This document shows, piece by piece, positions 1 through 6,525 of a stretch of 7,337 bases of DNA. The first letter of the stretch is position 1. Every line of letters starts with the position of its first letter. The position numbers were made by a program, and so were the translations under genes. The DNA is from Anaerolineae bacterium (GTDB lineage Bacteria > Chloroflexota > Anaerolineae > B4-G1 > SLSP01), in contig JAFGSL010000047.1 of NCBI GenBank assembly GCA_016934645.1, forward strand, positions 1 through 7,337, written 5' to 3'. The notes under the pieces were generated by a model. That model saw only the letters and a list, made by a program, of their open reading frames with translations. It did no database searches and was not told the DNA's origin.

Positions 1-1
1 C

Positions 2-676
2 GTCTACGAGCGTCTCACCGGACGATTGCCCGTTGATTACGCACGCTATGACTCGCAATTGCTACTTGGTCCAGCGGATACTCCGGCCTTTCGCTTGTAT
101 CAGGCTACTAAACGCGCACTGGATGTGCTGATAGGTATATTGGGAACACTCGTTTTAGGACTGCTTATACCTCTGATTGCCCTTGCTAACGCTTTGACTT
201 CTCCGGGTCCGCTCTTTTATCGCCAGGAGCGGCTAGGTAAAGGGGGACGTCCCTTCACTGTGATCAAGTTCCGTTCAATGGTGCGTGATGCTGAGAAGTA
301 TGGTGCGGTTTGGGCTGGCAAGAATGATCCCCGTATCACGCCGATCGGGCGGTTTATGCGTAAGGTCCGGCTTGACGAGGTGCCGCAGTTTATCAATGTA
401 CTGCGCGGTGAGATGAGCTTCATCGGGCCGCGCCCTGAGCGCCCTCATTTTGTGGGACAATTGTCGCGCGCGTTTCCACTCTATCGGGCCAGACATGCTG
501 TCAAACCGGGCATTACCGGTTGGGCGCAAGTCCATCATGAGTACGGTGATTCCACTGAGGATGCCCGGATCAAACTGGAGCTTGATCTCTACTACGTCAA
601 ACACGCCAGTTTTTACCTGGATCTGCTCACTGTATTGCACACGGTGCGTATCATTGTTGGTTTTAAAGGACAGTAA
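2..676 (+). CDS. Polyprenyl-phosphate sugar-1-phosphate transferase (monotopic PGT, WcaJ/EPS type), 5'-truncated by window edge
   Basis: This enzyme starts an exopolysaccharide repeat unit by moving a sugar-1-phosphate from a nucleotide sugar to undecaprenyl phosphate at the cytoplasmic membrane face. The frame is open from base 2 to TAA at 674-676, giving 224 visible residues. The first visible residues (VYERLTGRLPV) match the end of the N-terminal region of long EPS-type transferases, so the gene starts before the window and the in-frame TTG at 26 is not a start. A linker follows, then KRALDV and a hydrophobic re-entrant helix (about 37-65), SPGPLFYRQ (67-75), FTVIKFRSM (85-93), the catalytic Asp-Glu dyad D125-E126 in RLDEVPQFINVLRG, then MSFIGPRPERP and VKPGITGWAQV. 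All hallmarks of the bacterial sugar transferase domain are present. The sugar substrate cannot be told from sequence. The next gene starts 6 bases downstream, suggesting one operon. Confidence 0.95.
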   Translation, partial: VYERLTGRLPVDYARYDSQLLLGPADTPAFRLYQATKRALDVLIGILGTLVLGLLIPLIALANALTSPGPLFYRQERLGKGGRPFTVIKFRSMVRDAEKYGAVWAGKNDPRITPIGRFMRKVRLDEVPQFINVLRGEMSFIGPRPERPHFVGQLSRAFPLYRARHAVKPGITGWAQVHHEYGDSTEDARIKLELDLYYVKHASFYLDLLTVLHTVRIIVGFKGQ

Positions 677-682
677 GAGTAT

Positions 683-2011
683 ATGGCACAGGACCCTGAA
701 ATAACACTCCAGCACAAGCATCTCACACAAATCTGGATCGCTATCCTGATATTTTCCGTCATCACCCGACTTGGTCTCGCTCTTCACTATGGCAACTGGG
801 TGCCCACCGAGCACGATGACTACAGTTATTCCTCCCTAGGCCTGCGTCTGGCAACAGGGCATGGCTACACCTTTGATCGGAACTGGTATCCTTTTACGCC
901 AGCAGAGACACCTACGGCACACTGGTCTTTTCTCTATACGGTGATCATTGCTGCTATCTACGCATTGGTTGGGTTTCAGCCAGTAGCGGTACGTTTGGTC
1001 ACCGCTGTGCTTGGGGGTATTCTTTTACCGTGGATGACTGCGCGCCTGACCCGGCACCTTTTCCCGAACCGGTCTTGGTTGCCTCTTATCGCGGCGCTGA
1101 TCACAGCAGGATATGCCTTCTTTATTCTCTACGCCGCTCAAATTATGACAGAGACTTTTTACATTATCACGCTGCTCTGGTCGTTCGAGCGCGCACTGAA
1201 GTTATCCGAAGACTTCGCGGCGGGACAATCGGGATGGAGTGCGGCCCTGGGATTGGGTGTGAGTCTGGGTCTCACGGCTCTCTTCCGCCAGGCGGTTCTT
1301 CCTTGGGTACCGGTGCTCTTCTTGTGGCTTCTCTGGCGGGCATGGCATGCAAACGCGCGTATTTTCATCCGTTTGCATCTTCCGTCATTGGTGCTTGCGG
1401 GGCTGGTACTTCTTGCTTTCATCCTTCCCTGGACCTACCGTAATTATCGCGTTTATGGTGATTTTTTGCTCCTCAACTCAAATACCGGTTATGCGATGTA
1501 CTCCGCGCAGCACCCTATGCATGGGACGAGCTTTCAAGCTTTTGAAGCCGCCCCTTTGCCTGGTGAACTGTGGGGACAATTGTCTACTGAGGCTGAATGG
1601 GATAGTGCATTGCTGCGTCGAGGAATTGCGTTTGTCCTGGCGGATCCGGTACGCTACCTACGTCTTTCGCTAAGCCGGGTGGCTGATTATTTCGAATTCT
1701 GGCCCACGGACACTTCTCTATTGAATAACGCCGGCCGCTTGCTCTCATTTACCCTCTATCTTCCCTTCATGCTCTATGGGTTTTACTTGGGAGCCAAAGT
1801 GCACTACGCACCGGTGCTATCGTGCCTCGCACGTCCAACTACATTGCTTTTTCTCTTCATGGTTTTCTATTCCTTGTTGCACATTTTCACCTGGGCTATG
1901 CCGCGTTACCGGCTGCCGGTGGATGCTGTAGCCATGCCTTTTGTAGCGTTGGCTCTGGAGCGTATTTTCTTCTTTGTGCGAGGATGGGCTCGTCGTCGCC
2001 ATGCTTCCTAG
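683..2011 (+). CDS. Polytopic GT-C glycosyltransferase, GT39/ArnT-like (PMT_2 type)
   Basis: This 442-residue integral membrane protein has about ten hydrophobic segments, the first at about 15-35. The GT-C hallmark is an acidic pair in the first external loop, D45-D46 in EHDDYSYSSLGLRLATGHGY. It is followed by a PTAHWSFLYT segment resembling the conserved 'pPlyp' region. Further family signs are PWTYRNYRVYGDF from P249, a long extramembrane stretch at about 258-350, and PRYRLPVD from P407 near the C-terminus. The tail is basic (RGWARRRHAS). Relatives transfer a sugar from a polyprenyl-phosphate donor to lipid- or protein-linked acceptors on the outer membrane face. In this setting it probably decorates the exopolysaccharide repeat unit, which is an inference. 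ATG 683 lies 6 bases after the upstream stop. The ribosome site is weak (AAAGGA at 665-670, 12 bases away), so translational coupling is plausible. A protein O-mannosylation role is possible but less favoured by the neighbours. Confidence 0.85.
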   Translation: MAQDPEITLQHKHLTQIWIAILIFSVITRLGLALHYGNWVPTEHDDYSYSSLGLRLATGHGYTFDRNWYPFTPAETPTAHWSFLYTVIIAAIYALVGFQPVAVRLVTAVLGGILLPWMTARLTRHLFPNRSWLPLIAALITAGYAFFILYAAQIMTETFYIITLLWSFERALKLSEDFAAGQSGWSAALGLGVSLGLTALFRQAVLPWVPVLFLWLLWRAWHANARIFIRLHLPSLVLAGLVLLAFILPWTYRNYRVYGDFLLLNSNTGYAMYSAQHPMHGTSFQAFEAAPLPGELWGQLSTEAEWDSALLRRGIAFVLADPVRYLRLSLSRVADYFEFWPTDTSLLNNAGRLLSFTLYLPFMLYGFYLGAKVHYAPVLSCLARPTTLLFLFMVFYSLLHIFTWAMPRYRLPVDAVAMPFVALALERIFFFVRGWARRRHAS

Positions 2012-2047
2012 CTCGCAATTCTGTCAGGAACATTCGCTGGGGGTCTG

Positions 2048-3190
2048 ATGCATATTTGTTATCTGCTCCTTTCTCCTACCTTTGGCATGCACCAGTACAC
2101 CGCCGATTACGCAAATCGTATGGTTCAAGCGGGGCACAAAGTCACCCTTGTCACAACAGAATACTATCCGGGACATCGCTACCTCCCCAGTGTTAGTGTG
2201 TCTAAGCCCGTTGCCCTGAAGGATACAGGCTTCTCTCCCAACGGCTTGCGAGTTTGGATAGCACGACGGGCCATCAATGCTGTTCTGGAGCAGAAGCCGG
2301 ATGTTGTTCATGTTACCGGACCGCATCTGTGGAACATCCTTGTTATGCGCGCGCTGCGGAAGGCTAGCATTCCGACTATCCACACTCTCCACGATCTGGA
2401 TCCCCATCCAGGATCGGCATACGGACCGCTGCTTTATTTATGGAATCGTGCCGTTCTGCGCAATGCCACACATATTCTTGTCCATGGGCAATGTTACCGG
2501 CAGCGTCTCCTAGAGCATGGTATGGCGTCTGACAATGTCACGTACACACCGTTGTTGCACCTATTTCTGAGCGGCACTTGGATGGAGCAACCCGACCGGT
2601 TGGTCGATGGTATGGCCTATGATCCCTATGTGCTTTTCTTCGGAAGGATTGAATCTTACAAAGGTGTGGCGGATTTGATCGCGGCCTGGGTGAGGTTACC
2701 CGAAGTATTGCGGACGCAGGCGCGTCTTGTCCTGGCTGGTCTCGGACAACTAGAAATGGTGTGGAAGGAACCACTTCCTGCAGGAATCGAAGTTCGCAAC
2801 CACCTCATCCGGGATGAAGAAGCATTGACACTGTTCCAGCGCTGCGCATTGCTGGTGTTACCTTACATCGGTGCAACGCAATCGGCCTTGATACCGGCAG
2901 CGTATTTCTTCCGTAAGGCCGTACTCATCACGTCCTCAGGCGCTCTTCCCGAATACGTTGAACCTGGCGTAACCGGCTGGATCGTTGAACCAAAACATCC
3001 TGCTTCCCTGGCACGTGCCCTCACGGAGGCACTATCCGATTTTGATGCATTGGAACGCATGGGCTGTGCTGGTCGGCGCTGGTATGATGAACATCGGAAA
3101 TCGGAGAGTGCTACAGTGCAACAGATGTACGCCCGGCTTGTTGGTCGAGAAGTGCAGGCACAGCCAGATAGCCAATCGCGTCACATATAA
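2048..3190 (+). CDS. GT4-type glycosyltransferase (GT-B fold), variant donor-site motif
   Basis: This 380-residue soluble or peripheral glycosyltransferase has two Rossmann-like halves. The N-terminal acceptor half starts MHICYLLLSPTFGMHQYTAD and contains KPDVVHVTGPH and TIHTLHDLDPHPGS. The C-terminal donor half starts at about V195 (VLFFGRIESYKG) with the conserved R200 and K205, continues through LLVLPYIGATQSALIPAAYF (Q278-S279) and ends the donor site with GALPEYVEPGVTGWIVEP (E302). It probably transfers a sugar from a nucleotide sugar to the lipid-linked repeat unit in the cytoplasm; donor and linkage are unknown. The usual EX7E acidic positions seem replaced by alanines near A276 and A284, and the usual GKPV reads RKAV. 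ATG 2048 is preceded by GGGGG at 2039-2043, a modest ribosome site. It lies 36 bases after the GT-C gene and 23 before the next glycosyltransferase. Confidence 0.88.
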   Translation: MHICYLLLSPTFGMHQYTADYANRMVQAGHKVTLVTTEYYPGHRYLPSVSVSKPVALKDTGFSPNGLRVWIARRAINAVLEQKPDVVHVTGPHLWNILVMRALRKASIPTIHTLHDLDPHPGSAYGPLLYLWNRAVLRNATHILVHGQCYRQRLLEHGMASDNVTYTPLLHLFLSGTWMEQPDRLVDGMAYDPYVLFFGRIESYKGVADLIAAWVRLPEVLRTQARLVLAGLGQLEMVWKEPLPAGIEVRNHLIRDEEALTLFQRCALLVLPYIGATQSALIPAAYFFRKAVLITSSGALPEYVEPGVTGWIVEPKHPASLARALTEALSDFDALERMGCAGRRWYDEHRKSESATVQQMYARLVGREVQAQPDSQSRHI

Positions 3191-3213
3191 ACCATAATAA
3201 AAAGGGCAATGTC

Positions 3214-4515
3214 ATGGGCAAGATACTCTTTCTTACGCAGGTTCTACCCTATCCCCCTCATTCAGGGGCGAAGATACGCGCCTACTATGTGTTACGCCAA
3301 CTGGCGCGCCAGCACGAGGTAACACTGCTCTCTTTTGTCCGGGAAGACGACAAAGCCGAGTCCGTGGAACATCTGGAGGGCTTCTGCGAGGCGGTTCGCA
3401 CAGTGCCTATGCAGCGTTCGTTGCTGCGGAATGTCCGTGCCGTGTTGAAAGCCGGACTTACGGGCCAGTCTGTGATCATTGTGCGGGACGAAGTGCCTGA
3501 GATGCACCAAGCCCTCCACTGTCTATTGGCTGCGCAGGCGTTTGACGTGATCCATGCCGATCAAACCTCTATGGCGCAATACGCGCTCCATGCACAACGC
3601 CTGAACACAAAAACGTTCAATCGTCCCCATATCCCTCTGGTTTTGGATGCTCACAATGCGCTCTACCGCATCCCGGAACGAATGGCGCGTCACGAATCCA
3701 ATCCTCTTAAGCGGTGGGTTTTCCAGCGGGAGGCACGTGTCCTGGCGCGTTACGAAGTAGGAACCTATGACCGTTTTGATCACGTTGTTTTCGTTACCAA
3801 TGTAGATCAGGAGGAGATTTTACAGCGTACGATTCATACTGCGCAAGTCACTGAAGTTTCCAGAGCTGTCAGCGTTCCCAAGTCCGTCCCTCCTTCCCAT
3901 CCTACGACTTCTGTTATCCCTATCTGTGTTGATACCGACGATAAACCGTTGGTGGCCCGTCGTGACGAGCTTCTCGCTGTGACTCATTTAGGTACGATGT
4001 TTTGGCCTCCCAATGTTGAAGGTGTGCTGTGGTTTGCGCGCGAGGTCTTTCCTAGGGTGCTGGCACAGATTCCGGAGGCACGTTTTGTCGTTGTGGGGAA
4101 GAACCCACCTCGGGAGGTGCAAGATCTTACACTCCAGGTACGCAACGTTCAGGTGACGGGCTATGTGCCCGATCCAGAGCCCTATCTGGCTGAGACAGGA
4201 GTATTTATTGTTCCCCTGCGTGCAGGTGGGGGAATGCGGGTCAAGATTGTCGATGCCTGGTCGTGGGGATTGCCTATTGTCTCGACGAGTATTGGAGCCG
4301 AAGGGACTGAGATAGAAAAAGGCGAGAATATCCTAATAGGAGATACACCAGAGGCGTTAGCGGAGGCCGTGGTGCGGGTATTGAAGGAACCGGCGCTGGG
4401 TGAGCGCTTAAGGATGCAAGGACGCGCATGGGTCGAGGAACACTATCACTGGCGTAACGTGTACACGATGTGGGAGAAACTGTATACAGAGCTTATCAGT
4501 GAGAACTCTACTTAG
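3214..4515 (+). CDS. GT4-type glycosyltransferase (GGG-R-K-I-DA type)
   Basis: This 433-residue glycosyltransferase begins GKILFLTQVLPYPPHSGAK, the glycine-containing nucleotide-fold start typical of sugar transferases of EPS loci, including those in the PEP-CTERM/EpsH-associated group. FDVIHADQTSMAQY and PLVLDAHNALYRIPERMA belong to the acceptor half. The donor half starts at about 248 with HLGTMFWPPNVEGVLWFARE, then VVVGKNPP and VTGYVPDPEPYLAE. The signature GGGMRVKIVDAWSWGLPIVS (G338 to S357) and IGAEG follow. D347 stands where the second glutamate of EX7E is usual. Residues about 210-234 between the halves are Ser/Pro/Thr-rich and look like an inserted linker. It probably adds one sugar to the lipid-linked repeat unit in the cytoplasm; the substrate is unknown. 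ATG 3214 has a good ribosome site, AAAAAGGG ending at 3206, 7 bases upstream. It is the last gene of the likely four-gene run; no clear T-tailed terminator follows. Confidence 0.9.
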   Translation: MGKILFLTQVLPYPPHSGAKIRAYYVLRQLARQHEVTLLSFVREDDKAESVEHLEGFCEAVRTVPMQRSLLRNVRAVLKAGLTGQSVIIVRDEVPEMHQALHCLLAAQAFDVIHADQTSMAQYALHAQRLNTKTFNRPHIPLVLDAHNALYRIPERMARHESNPLKRWVFQREARVLARYEVGTYDRFDHVVFVTNVDQEEILQRTIHTAQVTEVSRAVSVPKSVPPSHPTTSVIPICVDTDDKPLVARRDELLAVTHLGTMFWPPNVEGVLWFAREVFPRVLAQIPEARFVVVGKNPPREVQDLTLQVRNVQVTGYVPDPEPYLAETGVFIVPLRAGGGMRVKIVDAWSWGLPIVSTSIGAEGTEIEKGENILIGDTPEALAEAVVRVLKEPALGERLRMQGRAWVEEHYHWRNVYTMWEKLYTELISENST

Positions 4516-4534
4516 CGCTAATCGACACCGATAT

Positions 4535-4579
4535 CTATCTGCCTATGACCAGATTGTGAAAAGAAATGGTCATGGATAG
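4535..4579. repeat. Imperfect inverted repeat in the 4516-4675 gap
   Basis: ATGACCA (4545-4551) and TGGTCAT (4567-4573) are exact inverted copies around a 15-base purine-rich loop. CTATC (4535-4539) and GATAG (4575-4579) extend the pairing after a 5-by-1 internal loop. No T-run follows, so it is not a typical intrinsic terminator. It could be an mRNA 3' hairpin for the upstream operon or a protein-binding site, and chance cannot be excluded. Confidence 0.35.
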
Positions 4580-4600
4580 CAGGTAACTGTATCGCATGCA

Positions 4601-4633
4601 CTCTTACACAGCCTTCATAACATTGGGTAAGAG
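4601..4633. repeat. Inverted repeat overlapping the -35 region of the Wzz/BY-kinase promoter; possible operator
   Basis: CTCTTAC (4601-4607) and GTAAGAG (4627-4633) are exact 7-base inverted copies separated by 19 bases. The right arm occupies exactly where a -35 box would sit (17 bases before the -10 at 4651), and no recognisable -35 is present there. That placement would suit a regulator site, but 7-base inverted pairs arise by chance fairly often in a gap of this size. Confidence 0.35.
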
Positions 4634-4647
4634 ATATTTACGTCTTC

Positions 4648-4656
4648 TGGTATAAT
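4648..4656 (+). promoter_or_regulatory. Extended -10 promoter for the Wzz/BY-kinase gene
   Basis: TGGTATAAT (4648-4656) combines a perfect TATAAT hexamer with an upstream TGn element. The bases 17 upstream (TAAGAG, 4628-4633) are not a good -35, and the nearest TTGGGT (4623-4628) would need a 22-base spacer, consistent with an extended -10 promoter or an activator-assisted one. Transcription would begin near 4662-4664, leaving a leader of only about 12-14 bases that still includes the GAGAAGGG ribosome site (4664-4671) before ATG 4676. Confidence 0.6.
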
Positions 4657-4675
4657 TAAAGTCGAGAAGGGTATT

Positions 4676-6361
4676 ATGGAACTTAAAGAATACTGGAACA
4701 TCTTCAAAAGGTGGTGGTGGTTGATGGTTGCTTGTGTCGCGCTGGCTGCCGGCTCAAGTTATATCGGTACCCGGAGCATGCCACGTATCTACCAGGCCAC
4801 GACTACGGTGATGATAGGCCAAGCATTGCAGCAAGCCAACCCGTCCAGTGGTGACCTCTATATCAGCCAGCAGTTGGCACAGACATACGCGCAGATGGTA
4901 GTTCGCCAACCCATCCTCAGCGGTGCGGCACAGGCCCTGGGACTAGAATATATTCCGTCAGCCGAAACTGTCTCTACGCAGTTGGTAGCAGGCACGCAAC
5001 TGCTAGAGATTGGCGTTCGCGATACTATCCCTGAACGCGCAAAGGCACTCGCCGACGAAATTGCCGATCAGTTGATTCTGCAAAGCCCTACAGAACGCGA
5101 GGGGTCTGAACGTCAAACCTTTGTCCAGGAGCGACTAGAGGGATTGGAAGCCAATATCCAGCAAACCGAGGAAAGCATCGCTGAAGAGCAAGTCAAACTC
5201 GAAGCAGCGAACAGCGCTCGCGCTATCCAGCAGCACCAGGAAAACATCACTGCTCTTGAACAAAGGTTATCCACCTATGAATCTACTTATGCATCCCTCC
5301 TGACGTCGGTACAGGGGGGTACCAACTACATTTCTATTATCGAACCTGCGACTTTGCCCTCCTGGCCTATCAGTCCTAATGTGCCTCAGACGGTGTTGCT
5401 TGCAGCCGCCATTGGGCTGGGACTGGCGGTGGGGGGCGCCGTGCTGATTGAGTTCATTGACGACACTCTCAAGTCGCCAGACGACGCCGCCCGGATCACT
5501 CAACTTCCCGTGCTGGGCACCATTGCCCGTATTGAAGGCGACGGCTATGCAGAGAAGCTCATTGTCCACGAGCAACCCCTCTCTGCTACGGCTGAGGCTT
5601 ATCGTGCGCTGCGTACTAACATTCGCTTTTCCTTCGTCGATCGACCTATGCGCACACTGATGGCGACCAGTACCGGGCCTTCAGAGGGGAAAAGTCTGAC
5701 GCTTGCGAATCTGGCAGTGGCAATGGCCCAATCGGGCCTGCGGGTAATTATAATCGATACCGATCTCAGGCGTCCTTCGCTCCATAAGGTCTTCAATGTT
5801 TCTAATGCGGAGGGGCTGAGTAGCATTATGTTGACTCCGAACCCTGAGCCAGAATCTTATTTGCAGAACACAGGTGTGGATAACCTGCAGTTGTTGCCTT
5901 GCGGCTCTCTGCCACCCAATCCCGCTGAGGTACTTGGCTCAGAGAGGATGGGGCAGGTGATCAATATCCTGCTGGCGAAAGCAGATTTACTCGTCTTCGA
6001 TAGCCCACCGATTTTGATGGTAACCGATGCTGCAGTTTTAGCGGCGCGTTTGAAGGAAGGTGGCGTGCTGCTCGTGACTGATATCGGCAGAACCCGTCGT
6101 GGGCTGGCAAAACGGGCTGTGGAAGAGTTGCAGCGTGTGCATGCCAATTTGCTAGGTGTGATTGTTAATCGGATCGGTACGCGTATAGGTAGTGAATATT
6201 ACTATCGATACTATCAGGACTACACCGAACTGAGCGATGATGAGCAAAAGCGTCTTCCACGTCTCGCCAGATTGCAACGTTCTCTGTTTGGACGTTCTAA
6301 TAGTGATGGGAATGCTGGCTCTGGAAAGCCAGTCGAAGAAAGATTGGAAGAACAAGTATAA
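4676..6361 (+). CDS. Fused Wzz chain-length regulator / BY-type tyrosine kinase (polysaccharide co-polymerase)
   Basis: This 561-residue inner-membrane protein controls polysaccharide length and export. The N-terminal Wzz domain opens ELKEYWNIFKRWWW with a first membrane helix at about 16-33. A predicted extracytoplasmic coiled coil lies at about 146-212. The proline-rich PATLPSWPISPNVP (about 224-237) leads into the second membrane helix (about 239-258). The cytoplasmic BY-kinase carries the EX2RX2R interface motif (E307, R310, R313 in EAYRALR), Walker A GPSEGKS (K339), Walker A' IIIDTDLRRP (D361, D363) and Walker B LLVFDSPP (D442). Six tyrosines lie within nine residues at 508-516 (YYYRYYQDY), the expected autophosphorylation cluster. 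A charged tail follows. Kinase and membrane parts form one chain, as in Wzc, rather than separate CapA/CapB proteins. The ribosome site GAGAAGGG sits 4 bases before ATG 4676. The gene has its own promoter and terminator, so it can be expressed apart from the upstream transferases. Confidence 0.95.
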   Translation: MELKEYWNIFKRWWWLMVACVALAAGSSYIGTRSMPRIYQATTTVMIGQALQQANPSSGDLYISQQLAQTYAQMVVRQPILSGAAQALGLEYIPSAETVSTQLVAGTQLLEIGVRDTIPERAKALADEIADQLILQSPTEREGSERQTFVQERLEGLEANIQQTEESIAEEQVKLEAANSARAIQQHQENITALEQRLSTYESTYASLLTSVQGGTNYISIIEPATLPSWPISPNVPQTVLLAAAIGLGLAVGGAVLIEFIDDTLKSPDDAARITQLPVLGTIARIEGDGYAEKLIVHEQPLSATAEAYRALRTNIRFSFVDRPMRTLMATSTGPSEGKSLTLANLAVAMAQSGLRVIIIDTDLRRPSLHKVFNVSNAEGLSSIMLTPNPEPESYLQNTGVDNLQLLPCGSLPPNPAEVLGSERMGQVINILLAKADLLVFDSPPILMVTDAAVLAARLKEGGVLLVTDIGRTRRGLAKRAVEELQRVHANLLGVIVNRIGTRIGSEYYYRYYQDYTELSDDEQKRLPRLARLQRSLFGRSNSDGNAGSGKPVEERLEEQV

Positions 6362-6378
6362 GCGCTGTTTGTAGCGCT
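6361..6378 (+). other. Short hairpin at the stop codon of the Wzz/BY-kinase gene
   Basis: Two AGCGCT copies (6361-6366 and 6373-6378) can pair into a 6-base stem with loop GTTTGT. A weakly T-rich stretch (GGTTTTCTTGT, 6381-6391) follows a few bases later. It may help termination upstream of the stronger hairpin at 6406. AGCGCT is its own complement, so two nearby copies could also be coincidence. Confidence 0.3.
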
Positions 6379-6405
6379 GTGGTTTTCTTGTCTGATCTGC
6401 CTGAG

Positions 6406-6434
6406 AACGTCCCGGCCTATCGCCGGGACGTTTT
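6406..6434 (+). terminator. Rho-independent terminator after the Wzz/BY-kinase gene
   Basis: AACGTCCCGGC (6406-6416) and GCCGGGACGTT (6422-6432) form a perfect 11-base GC-rich stem with loop CTATC, and TTTT at 6431-6434 ends the structure. It lies 44 bases after the stop codon at 6361 and insulates the following regulator gene. The T-run is short, but the stem is long and exact. Confidence 0.85.
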
Positions 6435-6495
6435 GCTGTAGAATATATTGAGTGAAGTGTGTACCCCCGGCGGATTATGGCGTAGCTTGTATTTG

Positions 6496-6504
6496 TGATA
6501 AAAT
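6496..6504 (+). promoter_or_regulatory. Candidate extended -10 element before the LAL regulator
   Basis: TGATAAAAT (6496-6504) fits TGn plus a TAAAAT hexamer, with only a poor -35 (TTATGG, 6475-6480). The predicted start near 6511 would cut off the GGAGG at 6505 and leave a very short leader, which weakens the call. The rest of the 155-base gap (6362-6516) holds the hairpins after the kinase gene and nothing else I recognise. Confidence 0.3.
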
Positions 6505-6525
6505 GGAGGCAGGAGTATGATGATG
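6505..6525 (+). promoter_or_regulatory. Double Shine-Dalgarno and triple ATG start of the LAL regulator
   Basis: GGAGG (6505-6509) and AGGAG (6511-6515) stand in series, followed by three in-frame ATG codons at 6517, 6520 and 6523. GGAGG is 7 bases from ATG 6517, while AGGAG is 7 bases from ATG 6523. Either pair gives good spacing, so the first residue of the protein is uncertain by two methionines. Confidence 0.6.

Noticed and set aside
26..676. Sugar transferase starting at TTG 26
   Set aside because: The frame stays open to base 2, and the residues before TTG (VYERLTGR) match the family's N-terminal region, so the gene begins before the window.
275..814. 179-codon antisense open frame
   Set aside because: It lies opposite the sugar transferase catalytic region and the start of the GT-C gene and has no recognisable domain; it reads as a shadow frame.
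1030..1443. 137-codon open frame in another + frame inside the GT-C gene
   Set aside because: Its composition (Cys, Ser and Gly rich without motifs) and full overlap with a well-supported membrane protein mark it as a shadow.
4513..4520. TAGCGCTA palindrome at the stop codon of the second GT4 gene, as a terminator
   Set aside because: It is only 8 bases with no loop and no T-run. Its likeness to the AGCGCT hairpin at 6361 is probably chance.
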